Below, piece by piece: positions 30,961-44,700 of a stretch of DNA of 64,000 nt. The stretch spans positions 33,706,501 to 33,770,500 of the forward strand of contig NC_091255.1 in the NCBI RefSeq assembly GCF_042477335.2. Direction: 5' to 3'. Each line of letters begins with the position of its first letter. Positions within the stretch are counted from its first letter, which is position 1. Under the pieces are notes generated by a model that had not been told where the DNA came from, ran no database searches, and saw only the letters and a list, made by a program, of their open reading frames with translations. Made by a program: the position numbers and the translations under genes. The DNA comes from Ovis canadensis (Eukaryota > Chordata > Mammalia > Artiodactyla > Bovidae).

Positions 30961-31354
30961 TCCCAGAGAAAAAGTTTTGCGAACACACATTGGATCAGGT
31001 ACTGTGAAAGGTGCTGGTTGGACATATGTGGACAAATAAAATAGACGTCAAATAAAAAATCACACCAATAAATAAATAGGTACAAATAGTGCTAAGTGCC
31101 TTGGGATGGGGCAGGGGGTGGGATGGGAGGAAAGCCAGGGTTAGATGAATGAGAGTTACAAAGCAGAAGGTATATGAGAAGCAGATAGATGCAGGAAGGA
31201 CCTTAGGTGGAGGTCACAGCAGGAGATTTGAGAATCTGAATTAAGATGTGATGAGTTTAGGGACTTGAGACACATCCAGACTGGAAGACTTTGGGAATAT
31301 GGAGAATCTGGGACTCTGGCATCAGAGCTAGGTGGAAGACCGAGGACTGTTGTT

Positions 31355-31510
31355 CCTCAGTGGATCAGTGTGTCCAGGTCTTTGCGACCCCTTTGACTGC
31401 AGCACACCAGACTTCCCTGTTCTTCACTATCTCCCAGAGTTTGATCAAACTTATGTCCATTGAGTCGGTGATGCCATCCAACCATCTCATTCTCTGTCCT
31501 CTTCAGACAT
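31355..31510 (-). mobile_element. BovB 3' fragment
   Basis: TTTGCGACCCCTTTGACTGC, CTCCCAGAGTTTGATCAAAC, GTCGGTGATGCCATCCAACC. Confidence 0.85.
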
Positions 31511-31819
31511 GTTATCCTCTAAAGACGGAGGATAGTAATCTCTATGGGGCAGGCTATGGTTAAACCACAAACAGGGGTAGGACTCCTCCAGAGAAAACTG
31601 AAGAATGAGAGGACAGGGAGACAGAGAAGGAAGAAAAGTGCTAGTTGGGGGTGGCGGCAGCGTCTGCATCCTTGCACCTCCAGCACACAAAACAGGGCTC
31701 CGAACATAATAGCTGCTCAGTACCCTGCAGGCGGCGGCGGCTGAGGGAATGAACGACCTTCTCGTTGCAGCCTTGGTTAAGTCACTTCCTCTCTGGACCC
31801 TCTTTTCCCAGTAGAAGGA

Positions 31820-32680
31820 CAGTAGCTGCTCGGTCAGGCGGGCTCAGTCGGCTTTCCGCGGACGCAGCGCCAGCTGGGCGGTCGACCCGCTGAGCGGGTA
31901 TCCGCTGGAGGGCGAAAGCCGCTGGGACAGCAGAGGACAGTGGCCTCACCTCTTAATCTCGATCGCTGGAGAGTGCCGGGGATGCGCTGGGTGGGAGAGG
32001 GCGTGGGCGCGGGGGACGGGTCCTGTGCTCAGAGCAGCGCATTCCCGGCAGGGAAACCGAGCGTGACCCGGACGAGGGTGGTGGGGTTGGTGGGAGGCGA
32101 GGAGAAGAGGCCCCCGGAGCAGACCGCGCTGGCTGCTCGGTGGGTCATTGCCGTTGCGGGAGACCCCTCCGGCGTGTGAGGAGCAGAGGTAACCAGGTGA
32201 AAAGGGAGGGAGAGGTTGGGGAGATGGATCTGAAAGACTCAGAAACCGCTGGGAACCTTCACCTGGGACCCAGACGGCGCCCAGGAAAGGCAGATGAAGA
32301 TGCAGAGGGGGGTCGGGGGGCCACCCGAATGTCTAAGCCCCGACTGAATGACAGATCCCTCCCGCTTGGACGCCCTCGGGCACGCCTGTCTAAGGCACTG
32401 CAGGAAAGGCTTGGAGAGTCGGGAGGTGCCGGGCACCCGACCCCTCCTGGAGCTCCTGCCCGTAGCGCTGGAGCCCGCAGGCCCCGCCCGGAGGCAGAGT
32501 TGGGGGCAGGCTTGTCCCACCGACCTTGCGGGGATGGCCCCGCCCCCGGGGCCGAGGGGAGGCTCCGTCGTGGGAGGCGGAGTTGCCGCCGCCCCCTCCA
32601 ACCCACCCTGGACCGCGGCCCCTTCTTAAGCCCGTGCAACGACTGGCTGCCCTTCTCTCGCTTCTCCCGCCAGGTTCCCT
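31820..32680. promoter_or_regulatory. CpG-rich promoter region of SLC13A5
   Basis: GC content and CG dinucleotide density rise sharply here and end near exon 1. No TATA box is obvious close to the start. Long open frames on both strands (for example 32140-32703 plus, 32259-32813 minus) are by-products of GC richness. SLC13A5 is known to be liver-enriched and inducible by nuclear receptors; I did not identify a specific receptor site. Confidence 0.65.
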
Positions 32681-32687
32681 CTCCGCG

Positions 32688-32789
32688 ATGGCCTCGGCAC
32701 TGAGCTATGTCTCCAAGTTCAAGTCCTTCGTGATCTTGTTCCTCACCCCGATCCTGCTGCTGCCACTCATCATTCTGATGCCCGCCAAG
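32688..32789 (+). CDS. SLC13A5: SLC13A5 exon 1
   Basis: ATG to AAG, residues 1-34, donor GTCAGT, phase 0. It encodes the N-terminus and first hydrophobic helix ([19 protein letters not shown]). Confidence 0.95.
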
Positions 32790-35700
32790 GTCAGTTGTGT
32801 CTCTGGGCAGCATGGTGGCTTCCGGGAGCCGGGTGCCCCTTATGGGGCACCAAACCCGGGACCATTAGGTGGAGCGCACGGATACCCGGGCGGGCACGAC
32901 TTCCCCGGGGGCACGCACCTTCTGGAGCTCCGGGTACTGTGGGAGGTGCCCTGCGAGGAATTCTGAGGGGCATGGATCTTGGGATTCACAGATCCCTGGA
33001 AACAAGAACCGTCTTGGAAAGCACACAAACCTAGAAAATAGCACAGATCTTGGCCACACAGCCCATCCACAGGCTCAGAATTTCCCAGGTGCATGACCCG
33101 GTCCCCAGGGTCCCTAAGTGCCACCTGTGCCAACAGGGAGCTTGGGCACTTGGCTTTTCCTTCTCGCTCCTGTCTCTTCACTTAGGACTTCCCAGCTGTA
33201 GGTGGCTTCTGAGGCCACTCAGGGACAGACAGGACAAAGTCTCGACCTCAGTGGACCCTGTGCTGTGCTTAGTTGCTCAGTCGTGTCCGATTCTTTGCGA
33301 CCCTCTGGACTGTAGCCCGCCAGGCTCCCCGGTCCATAGGGATTCTCCAGGCAAACATACTGGAGCAGGTTGTCATGCCCTCCTCCAGGGGATCTTCCCA
33401 ACCCAGGGATCGAACCCAGGTCTTCTGTATTGCAGGCGGATTCTTTACCGTCGGAGCCACCAGGGGCTCCTGAGTCCTATCTTTGTCCCCTTCTGGCCCT
33501 CCTTCGACTCTCAGTTTTCCTATCTATGATGCACATTTCTTTCCAGCTCTGAAGCCTAGGAAGCCACAGCTGAATCAGAGTCCTGCTGCCGCTCCCAGCT
33601 GAAAAGGCAGGTCAGGTTGGCTTGCTTTTGCTCACTGCCCGCTGTGGCTGCGGCAGGAGGCAGAACATGTTCCCAGAACTCACGCCTTGGGTGGCACAAC
33701 CCAGGGTTGCGGGGAAGCTGCGTTCAGAGCCCTGGCCTCTGAGGGCTCCCGGGAAGGAAGCAGAGAATGAATGGCCTTGGCCGCAGGGTGGGGGCGGTGC
33801 CGGGAGCGCTGGCCCAGGTCCCGCTGGGCAGTGAGAGGCCCGTTTGGCAGAGGCCCGAGCCCTTTGAAACCTTTTGTGGCTGCTGGCTGCTCCTTACTTA
33901 TTCCCTCTTTCAGCCTTTCACTCTCAGCCCAGACAGGAAACCTCTGCTCCCCCAACCCCCTACAACCCAGGCAGGTTTGGGCAACAGAGGATCTCTTTGG
34001 GTGGCGTTCTGAAGGCAGTCCTGGAGGAGTGGGATTGTACTGGGTATCAGGAAGCCAGGCTTCAAGAGAACTGGACTTCTACCTTTCACGCATCCTTGTG
34101 ATTTTAGCCAAGCCCCTGTGTTCTCTGGGCCTTGATGTTCTCATCTGTACAATGGAGCAAGGAGGCTTGGTTTTGACATTTTATGGCCGTAGGGGCCAAA
34201 AGAGATCATGCTGGTTCCTAGGTGGGGGAGGAGCCCTTGGGTAGGCTGATCACAGACCCTGGATGGGCTGAGGACAGCAGGTCCAACAAGGGTGGCTCTT
34301 CAGTTGCCACATCAACTGTGATTCACAATATTTCCTCTGTAGAAAGAGATTTGGGGCTGTTACTGGCTGTGGGAGGGAGTCAGGCAGGAGAGCTGTGATT
34401 TGAGTCCTGCTGGTGGGAATAATGTTCCCCGGACTAATTACAGTCACTTTGCTGACCCTCCTGCTCCAGGAGAGTGTGACCAAGACCACCCGCCCCCTAC
34501 CCTGCCAACATACAGTGGAGACCCTGAGCTAGGACCCCCAGCTCAGGTTGTGTCTGTGTCTGTGTGTTACGATGGGAGGGAGGATCAGGCAAGGGAAGGG
34601 GAGCCATCAGTGACAGTCATTCCAAAGGCTGTCTTCCTGCGTTCTCTTGCCTGGTGGTGGGGCAGGTGCCCGGGAGCCTGGAGCCCTGTCTCCTTGTTTT
34701 CTCCCTTTGAGCTTCTGTTTTGGTCACCACTGAAGAGCTCCCTGCCCCCACCCTCAGGGCCACAAAGTTTGCAAGGAAGCCCAGGGTCAGGGGCAGAGTG
34801 ACAGGGAAGGCTGTGAGAGCTCAGCAGCCTGGGCAGCACCATCCAAGGGGACGGTAGCGACTCCTAGCGTGAGTCCCCCTCCACCGGTGCCCCGAACTCT
34901 CTCTGCTGCAGGCTTCCTTCTTTTATTCTCCTACACCTTGCTTCCTTCCAGTCATCATCTCTCCTCCACTCTTCTACCCATTCTCTGGGTTCTTTCTTTT
35001 TCTTTAAATTGCTTTTTATTAAATAAACAATACATTCATTGTTATTAAAATTTTTTAATGTCTGGAAAGTATAAAGTGAAAATGAAAATATATTCAAATC
35101 CCATAACGTACACACAGTATGTTCTTTTAGCTATACTTTTCCCATTAAACAATGTCGTGGATGCCCTTCTTAATAATTAGGTTAATGATAAGCCACAGTT
35201 TTCTTCAGTTGTGCATTTAACATATTTATTGAGCTACCCTTTGTGCTCAGTACTGTGCTGGGTGCTGACCTTTAAATCCCATTGTCCACGGTGAGCTCAG
35301 CTTGAAGTACTCCTCGGGTCATACTCTCTGCTGCAGAGAAGGCTCTGAGCTCACTGGGGTTCAGGCTCCCATCTGCAATTAGAACCCATCTCATTCTGCA
35401 TGGTTGCCAGCCTCTCTTCAGGCTTCTCAAAGGTCACCTGTCCTTTCCTGATCTCCCCACAACCCTCTGGAGCATTCTAGATGAGGGAGGGTCAACTTTG
35501 TGGGAGGGCATGGCAACCCACTCCAGTATTCTTGCCTGGAGAATTCCATGGACAGAGGAGCCTGGCGGGCTACAGTCCATGGGGGTCACAAAGCATCGGA
35601 GAAGACTGAAGTGACTTAGCTCGTTATTCAGGGGCATCTCCTGAGCCTTCTGATAAAAGCATGGAGGAGAGTGGGTAGTTAGTCTTGTGTGCTTTCTATT

Positions 35701-38700
35701 GGCTACGTTTGGAGCCTCCAGGAACTGTCTGGGAAAATTGCTTACACGTGTCATCTGCCATTTATAATAAAAACATCACTTTCTATGTGGCATACGTTTA
35801 GAATGGGTGCTCTTCAAGCCTTGATTTGTAAGTGAGGACATGAAACAAGCAGGGAGAGGGGCCAGGGTTGGGAGTAGGAGGAGTATTTTATCAAAGACAT
35901 TGAGAATTGCTATCATATGATGGAGCACACAGTTTGACTTGGAGCTTCCTGGCAGCCAAGACAAAAATGAACACATGATAAGTTGCATAATCCTTCTTTT
36001 CAAAAAGAGGAAGCATATTAGTCTCTGTAGGAGACAAAGCTTTTCCTCCCACCAAATTGCAAAAGACATTTCACACGTGGGTTTTATGGAGAGATTTTGA
36101 GTTGTAAAATAATAAGGTTAACAATAGGTTTACAAAAAGGCAGAGAAACAGTATGGAGAAGGCAATGGCACCCCACTCCAGTACTCTTGCCTGGAAAATC
36201 CCATGGACGGAGGAGCCTGGTGGGCTGTAGTCCGTGGGGTCGCTAAGAGTCAGACATGACTGAGCGACTTCACTTTCACTTTTTACTTTCATGCACTGGA
36301 GAAGGAAATGGCAACCTACTCCAGTGTTCTTGCCTGGAGAATCCCAGGGACGGGGAAGCCTGGTAGGCTGCCGTCTATGGGGTTGCACAGAGTCGGACAC
36401 GACTGAAGCGACTTAGCAGCAGCAGCAGATGATAAGAAGGAGACTGAGTTTTAGACAGTATTACTGTGCTTAAGAGGCTTCCCTGGGGGCTCAGTGGTAA
36501 AGAATCTGCCTGCCAATGCAGGCGACAAGGGCTCGATCCCTGGGTCTGGAAGATCCCTGGAGGAGGAAATGGCAACCCACTCCAGTATTCTTGCCTGGGA
36601 AATCCCATGGACAGAGGAGCCTGGTGGGGTTTTGCAACCACGGGGTTGCAGAAGACTTAGTGACTCAGCAACTGTGTTTGAAATCTCTACTGCACACTCC
36701 CTCACTGCCCACCCCTTCCTCACTGCCCACCCCTGCAGCAGATCATTCCTACCTCTCTTTCTCGACCTCAAAGACAAGGTAGGCCACGCAATGGCAGATA
36801 CTGATCACTGATCAGGCCTGCCTGGTGTCCAAGGCTGGGCTTCTAACCACATTGTTGTCCTGCCTTCAGCCCAGTGGTGTCGCCAGCATTGACTCCCCTC
36901 TCCTTCTCAACTTGGGGACATCTGGCAAAGTTTAGAGACCTTTTGTGGTTGTTACAACTGGAGAGTGCCACTGGCATCTAGTGAGATGAAGGCTGGGGTG
37001 CTCCCACACACCCTGCCGTGCACAGGACAGGCCCCTCCCCCTCAACAGAGAACCGTCTAACCCAAAACATCGATAGTGCTGAGGTTGAGAAACCCTGCCT
37101 CAGAGTAGGGAGGTGTCCTGGGGTGCTGGTGTCCTGGGATATTTTATCCCTGATAAGACAATCCAGGCAAAGAATGTCTCTTTGTGCGATGTTCCATGCA
37201 TATCACATGTTATCTCGGGTGATGATAAACCATGATTGTGCGCAGGTGCGTTTGTCACAGCCCATGCTGTGCCGGTCGTTCCTCCAATCAGCACTTGCTG
37301 AGTGTCCCTGGGGTGTCAGGCTTGCGTTGGATGCTGAGTGACACGGATTCTGCCCTCCACTGCTGACCCCACCCTTCGGGGCAGGAGTGGTGCTGGTGAA
37401 ACAGATAATGCCAACTCAGTGTGCTGCTTGCTGGGGGTGGAGGCAGGGGCACAGAGGAAGGGCGCAGACCCAGGCTAGGGGCAGGAAGGGGGAGATGCCC
37501 AAGAAGCAGCAGTGAGCTGAGCCCTGAGCTCTGTTTCCAGGCCAAGAGAGCGTCTTGCAGCCGCAGGAGGTGGGGCATCGGCCTCAGTTCTCACCATGGC
37601 TCTGGGGTCGTGGAGCTCAAAGTGGGTGTAAGGAGATGTGGCTGGAGGGGCCGGCTCCAGGGCAGAAGGTCTCCAAAGAGTGCTAGAGCATTTAGCTTCT
37701 GTCCTGAAGGCAAAGAAAGGCTTTTAAACAAAGGAGTGATACGATCTGATTTGCAAAAGAAAGGAAGCAGCAGTGTGGAGTGAGGCCAGTAGAAAGATCG
37801 AATTAGAAGATAGCTGTGCTGTGCACCTGCTTGGCGCTAGTGGTAAATAACCCAGCTGCCAGTGCGGGAGACATAAGAGACCCGTGTTAGATCCCTTGAT
37901 CAGGAAGATCCCCTGGAGGTTGTCCAACTCTATGACCCCATGGACTGCAGCACGCCAGGCTTCCCTGTCCTTCACCATTTCCCAGAGCTTGCTCAAACTC
38001 ATGTCCACTGAGTTGATGATACCATCCAGCCATTTCATCCTCTGTCATCGCCTTCTTCTCCTACCCTCAATCTTTCCCAGCCTCAGGGTCTTTTCCAATG
38101 AGCTGGCTTTTCACATCAGATGACGTGGCAACTCATTCCAGTGTTCTTGCCTGGAGATTCCCATGGGCGGAGGAGCCTGGTGGGCTACAGTCCATGGGGT
38201 TGCAAAGAGTCGGACACGACTGAGTGACTGAGCACGCAGGCGCGCGTGCCCGCGGCCACGCTGAGTGAGCACGCAGGCGCGCGTGCCCGCGGCCGCGCTG
38301 AGTGCTCTGGGCCGGGAGCGAGGTGGAGGCAGTCTGCAGGAGCGCAGGGCTGTCTCTCCAGTTTGTCAGGTGCGCCTACATCATCATCGTCATGGCCGTT
38401 TACTGGTGCACAGAAGTCATCCCTCTGGCGGTCACTGCCCTCCTGCCTGCCTTGCTTTTCCCACTCTTCAAGATTCTGGACTCTAAGCAGGTGAGCGCCC
38501 CAGAGCATCTCTCCCTACGACTCATCCTCTGAGCTCAGCTCTCAGCTGTGTAGGATCTGGGGGACCAGATCATACCCTGTTTGTGGGCTCCCTCTGGCAG
38601 AGGGATGTACACTTGACCCTCCATCCCCACTCCAAGCTGCCCTAAAGTCAGCGTCTGTTCTGCTCGCCCGTCTCTGGGGACTTGGGTGGCCCTGAGCCCA

Positions 38701-41700
38701 AGTAGTGTGTGGCCAGGGGGCGGGTCCGATGCAGCCTCTGTGCCCACCCGCAGGTGAGCATCCAGTACATGAAGGATACCAACATGCTGTTCCTTGGCGG
38801 CCTCATCGTGGCTGTGGCCGTGGAGCACTGGAAGCTGCATAAGAGGATTGCCCTGCGCACGCTCCTCTGGGTGGGGACCAAGCCTGCACAGTAATTATGC
38901 CTCCTCTCTCTCGCAGTTAGGCCCAGGGCTGGGGGGGGGGGGGGGGGGGGGAATGTGTGCCACAGACTCACAGGCAAGGGCTGACCATGGTCTTACCTGG
39001 GCAGGGCAGCCAGGCAGACCCCGGGGTGGGTCATGTTACAGTCTTAGCTAGGGAGGCCAGATGCAAGGATGGTGGGAGCAGGGAAGCAACTGGGGGGAGG
39101 TGTATGGTGAGCAGCAGTGGGTAAAGTTTCTCTGAATCTAGAGGAGACTGCTCATCAAGGGTCCCTACATGTTCAGAAGACTTCCTTGGGGGACAGGCTG
39201 CAGGATCCAGGGGACAAGGTGGGTGGAGGCTGGATCAAGCTGTACCTGATGCCCCTAGGAGTTGTGTGGGGAAAGCAGGAAAGAGATGGCTGAACTACCT
39301 AGCTCAGGGGGGAGTAGAAAAGTCATCTCTCCAAAGCTGGCACATCTGTTCCATCTGCAAAGCTGCTGCCCACCTCACCTTCCCCCCACCACTCAGTTGT
39401 CTCACCCCTCTCCAAGGTCTTCCCACCAGTCACAGGCCATTCCCGCCAAGTCACGGAGCTGATCTTGCAGACACCCTGTGGTGCCTGCAGTACCCAGGGC
39501 ATGATACCAGGGACTTATTCATCACCGCTTCTAACTCTTCCCACACCTCTGAGAGTTGGGGTTTATTCTCATTACCCGTGTTCTGTTCTGTAGATGAGGA
39601 ATTTGAGGCAGAGAGGGGTTAAATGGTCTGCTGACTTCACATGGGGATTGGACCTGGCCTGTCTGATGGCGCCCTGCCCCCTCTAATCCGGAACTCAGGA
39701 TGCATCTTTCTAAATACTGCAATGACCCAGCCCAGCCCTGGGAAGGCGGGTGGGTTAGTTCACAGTGAGTCTGTCCTTCGATGTCCTTGTGTCGAGGACG
39801 GTGCTGGGCCCTAAAGGCAGAGACCTGCCCGCCCTCCAGGAGACCAGTGTCTGAGCACCCTTGGCACCCCAGCTCTCTTGAGTAAGGGCTTGTGATTCTT
39901 TGACCTGTGACCCTTCTTGACATCGAGCTCTTCCAGCGATTGGTTTTCAGGGTCACATCAGAACTGATTGCCTAGAAACATGAGGCCTTGCAGGCTCCCG
40001 AATTCTTGTTCCGAGGCTCCTTTGAGTGGGAGGCTTTTCTCCATCAGCGGGTGGCCCTTATTCTGGAGTGTGCTGGACTGTCTTGCTCCCAAACCACATC
40101 CAGGATGTTCATTCACGCTTCTCTGCTCTCCCCGCCCCCCCCCCCCCCCCCCCCCCGCCCCCGGTCACTGCTCTCTCCTCTAAGCCTGGCTTCCAACCTT
40201 TGTACTTATGAGGCCATGAGGTCTACCTGCAGGGACATCGGCTAAACCACAGTGCAGGGCAGCCCCCAGACCCTTCTTCAGGCAAATAAATGAGTGGCCC
40301 TGGGGAGGGGCCTGACTGCAGAAGGGCGTGTGGGACCAAGAAGTTGAGTTCCGTTCAGCCAACCCCCTCCTGCTCCCCAACCCTGGAACGCCTTCTGCTC
40401 CTGGCCTTGTGCCAAGTGTGTGGGACCCATGGAGAAGAATCAGACCTTCCGTGCTCATGGGGCAGACGTGGACACGGTTCCGGCTCCAGCCAGGGAGGAG
40501 CGTCCTAGAGAAGACGGAGGAGGGTGTGGTCAGCCCTACCCCGTGTGCACTGGTGGGGAGGCGACAGGGAAGGGGTGCTGCCTGAAGGCTCTGAAGGGCC
40601 ATGAGGGGAGTTTTCCAGGCAGATGACTCAGCGGGGACAGAGGTGGAAAGTGGGGTGCCATACGGGGAGGAAATATGTTTTTTGAGTACTCTCTGGGGCT
40701 CTGATCCACGGCAGAGTGGAGGGGGGCACAGTGTGTGAGTGGAAAGGTGGGGCGGGGGTTAGCCATGAGGGAGGTCCCGTTTCCCCAGGCCCCTCGTGGC
40801 TCTCCCCCTCCTGGAAGCCTGACTCCATGTAGGCCTTCTGAACTCAGGCGGAGCAGGATCTGGGGGGCTGGGAATCCTCCAGGTAGAAGTGGGAAGCTGG
40901 GACTGCTCCTTGTGCGCCCCTAGGTTGTGCTGGGGCCAGCTCCACGCTGTGCCGGCGCCAGCTGCATGCCTGTGCCGGCGCCAGCTGCATGCCTGTGCTT
41001 ACCTTGCTGGAGCGTGAGCTCCTTAGAGCCACGATGGGAGCTGAGGCCCCGTGGTGACCCAGTAGCCAGCAGAGTAGACGTCAGTAATGTTTGTGGAGAG
41101 TGGCAGAGGGAGGGAGGTCGGGAGGGAGGTATTAACACAGCATCACTCCTAGACTATCCAGTCCCAAACAGGCCTCTGCAGCCTGGTGCTGGGCCCTGGC
41201 GTCCCTGCAGGGGGCAGGACCTAGTTCCCTAGGGGTTGGGGGTGGCTGGGGGTGGGGAATTCTCTGGCTTTCCTCTCTGCCCCTCCTCTGCAGGCTGATG
41301 CTGGGCTTTATGGGCGCCACGGCCTTTCTCTCCATGTGGATCAGCAACACGGCCACCACAGCCATGATGGTGCCCATCGTGGAGGCTGTGCTGCAGCAGA
41401 TGGAGGCCACGAGTGCAGCCACCGAGGCCAGTCTGGGGACCCTGGAGCTGGCAGAAAAGGGCAAGGCCGGCGAGCTGCCAGGTGAGCCCCTGGCCAGGGC
41501 AGTCCTCTCCTCTGTTTCCAAAAACTTGAGCCACCTCCCTACTTTCTGGAGCCCTCTTTTTTCACAAGCACATAGAGAAATACTTTGAAACGCCTTTTTC
41601 CTAACTTTTAGGAATGTGATTAGTGTATAAAAGTTCCATCTTTTCATGGAGCTTACAGCAAGTTCCCCCCACATCTGTTCCTTCCATCACAGAAGTCAAT

Positions 41701-44700
41701 ACATGTTGATGTGATTATTCATTTGGGTATCTTTTGAGCATCTACTGGATGCCGTGGAATCCTTTCTACCTCTACTCATCCTTAGGGAGGCCTCCTCTGA
41801 ACGAGCCAAGTCCCTCCGCCACTCTATTCCCACAGGTTTTGGGGTTGGTGGTCACACCTTGGCTTCCCTGCTGGACACTGAGCTCAAGGAAGTCAGAGTG
41901 CCTGTGTCTTTCCTCTGCATCGTTCATCCCTAGGGCCCCGCATGGCCTGTTGGGGCCTGTGCTGATGGTCAGACCCTGGGCCAGGTCCTGGCCTGCAGAG
42001 ATGAAGCAGACACCGTCGTACTACGGATTCACAGAGCCTGGTGGGGTGGGCGCAAGAGGCCCCTCGGTCAGTTCATCTGACTTGAGAGAGGCCCCAGAAT
42101 GCCATAAACCAGACACGGAGGAAGTGCCAAAAAGGGAGAGGCCTTGCTAGGAGGAGAGGACATCTGAGATGGATTGGGACTACCCCCTGCCCCTCCTCCC
42201 TCCAGATGAAGGGAACATCTTGAGTGAGAGCAAGGAGGCAGGAAAGAAAGGAGTGTGTCTGAAGCTGCTGAGTTTTCGCACAAGTCATTGAGGAGCCGTG
42301 GGACGTGACCGTGGGTGGCAGATGGGGTCAGACCACAGCCTGGGGCTTGAGGCTGAGGAAGGAAAACCTGGGGGAAGAGCCAGCAGAGCCGGCATGCCCA
42401 GAGCCTCAAGTCAGCAGCTGGGTCGGGAGCTGGAGCTGGAGCCGGGCTGGCTCAGCTCATGGCGGTGTGCCCACCGCAGGGAACCAAGCGACTTTGGAAG
42501 GTCCCTCTGTGAAGCAGCAGGAGGTCAACAGGAAGAACGTGCGCAAGGCCATGACCCTGTGCATATGTTACTCGGCCAGCATCGGAGGCACTGCCACCCT
42601 GACCGGGACGGGACCCAACGTGGTGCTCCTGGGCCAGATGCAAGAGTGAGTCGCTGGCCATGACTCTGGGGACAGTAACTGGGTGAGAGGGATGGGGCTG
42701 GAGGGGCCCACCCACCGCTGCCTCCGCTTCAGCTGGGCCCCGGGGCTTGGGGGACATGTCAGAGCAGGGAGGATGGGCTGCCTTCAGCCTCTGTGGCCCA
42801 GCCTCCCTGCACACGCTCAGGACCCCACAGCGGGGGAGCTGATGTCCACAGACAGGGTTGCTTTTCGCTCTGGGCCAAGACCCACCTTTCTTTCCCGGGC
42901 TCAGGATTCTTGCTCAGAAGGGGAATGTGGATTGAACCCAGAGCCAGTCATGGGAAACGACAACATAGTCCGACAAGCAGGGTCCTTGGTTAAAACTTAT
43001 AGAAAACAGACACCTCTAAAGATACTCCCCTCAAAGCTGGTTCACGACCTTGCTCTTTAATGACGATGGTCCTATGACGTTGGGGGAGGTTAGCAGTTAG
43101 GTCAGCTGGTGCCTCACCGGCTCACTCACTCACTCAGTTCTGTGCCTGGTCTTGTGAGGCTGGGATCACAGAAGTGAGAGGGTCCTGGGGCCTGCCAGTG
43201 GGATACTCGAGGGCAACTGAGGGTAGCAGATGCCTGGAGAGTTCTGATGGGTCATGCAAATGTGTTAATGAATGTAAGCACAAATCACAGTAGGTACAGA
43301 GAGAAGGGACAGCAGTATGGTGGTGCCCGTCCTATGCAGACAAGCACCCTGGACAGGGGTGGGGAGGGCGGCTTGGAGGTGGGAAGGGCAGGCCTGAAGC
43401 CTGGCAGGGTGGACACTTGAGATGGAACAAGCAGACCGCTTTGCTTCTGCAAGTGTTTTCTGTAATGACAGCCTTATGCTTCTCCCCAGAGCTCCTCTGG
43501 GCAAAGCTGCCTGTCTGCGCTGAGTGAGAAAAACTCTGTGGCTATGTTGTTGTTTAGTTGACCAGTCGTGTCCGACTCTTTGCAACCCCATGGACTGTAG
43601 CCCACCAGGCTCCTTAGGCCATGGGATTTCCCAGGCAAGAATACTGGAGTGGGTTGCCATTTCCTCCTACAGGGGATCTCCCTGACCCAGGGATCGAACC
43701 CATGCCTCCTGCATTGGCAGGTGGATTCTTTACTGCTGAGCCAGCAGGGAAGCTCTATGCCACTTCACTCGTGGGCTAAAGGGATCAGTGCCTGGGGCTG
43801 GGGGTGGAAGTGACCCTCTTCCAGCCCCCAGGAAACATTGTCTGATTCCACCCTGGGAAGCTTTTGAGATCTGATCTTTAAGGGGACCCTTCTCTTGTGA
43901 AAGCCCACACCCACTAGGTGATTCTGAGGAATCTGTGGACCCCCTGGAGCTATTGGCCAGTTATGTGTATACAAAGGTGTATTCTTCTGAACTGAAGGGC
44001 CTTGCTTTTCACGCGCTTCTCAGCCAGGTGCGGACCCCTAGGAAGGCCGGTTGGCCACACCTCAGGCTTGTCTTGTGCGTGGCTATGTTCTGGGGCCCCT
44101 GCTTCAGGCCACCTCTCGGGGCCCGGCTGTAGCTCAGCCTCTGTCCAGAGGGCCCGGCCTGCCCACTCTCCCGGGCCAGCATCTGGTGGAGACTGGCCAT
44201 GGGACTGGCGCTGCTCCCATCAGGTTGTTTCCGGACAGCAAAGACGTCGTGAACTTCGCCTCCTGGTTCGGATTCGCCTTCCCCAACATGCTGATCATGC
44301 TCCTGCTCTCCTGGTTGTGGCTCCGCTTCATGTACATGAGATTCGAGTAAGTCTGAGATGGTGACACCGTAGTGGGTCTGGGTAGTGTGCCGGGTCCTGC
44401 AGGAAACCCCTCTGGCTGGGCAGCTGAGTCTGGAGAGAGCTTCCTGTCCGGTTCTGACCGTTTCTGGTCAGCAGCCCCATCTCCTGCTGGCTTGCCCTCC
44501 ATTTCCTGCCACTCCTGTGGCTCCCCATGCCTTCGCACGTGCTGTTCCCTCTCCCCGGAATGCCATTCCCTGCCTTCCTCCCTTCCAACCTCCTCTATCT
44601 TCAAGGCCAGTTAGAACGTTTCTTCCTCGGCAACTCCTTTCTTCCTCGGCAACTCCTTTCCCAGCTTCCCCCCACCCTGCCCCCCGCCATTCCGATTCTG

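Larger units (their letters stand above)
32790..38361 (+). other. SLC13A5: SLC13A5 intron 1
   Basis: A 5.6-kb intron. It contains Bov-tA copies at 33261-33471 and 36477-36680, partial copies at 35504-35625 and 38124-38245, a BOV-A2 at 36155-36430, MIR-like pieces (34020-34160), a BovB fragment (37917-38123) and the GC-rich duplication at 38230-38303. No extra exon was recognised. Confidence 0.75.
38891..41293 (+). other. SLC13A5: SLC13A5 intron 3
   Basis: A 2.4-kb intron with no Bov SINE, two homopolymer tracts, a MIR-like piece and a short GC-rich direct repeat TGCCGGCGCCAGCTGCATGC at 40950-41000. Open frames on both strands are chance. Confidence 0.7.
41482..44223 (+). other. SLC13A5: SLC13A5 introns 4 and 5
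   Basis: Apart from exon 5 these hold unique sequence and one Bov-tA (43548-43756). No extra exon was recognised. Confidence 0.65.

Noticed and set aside
32140-32813. Long ORFs (187 codons plus, 184 codons minus) upstream of SLC13A5
   Set aside because: They lie in the CpG-rich promoter region, overlap each other on opposite strands, have low-complexity Arg/Pro/Gly composition and run through the SLC13A5 start in another frame.
38302-38490. Alternative start upstream of exon 2 in the same open frame
   Set aside because: The extension begins at a non-ATG codon in GC-rich repeat sequence and lacks conservation; exon 1 with a good Kozak context is available.
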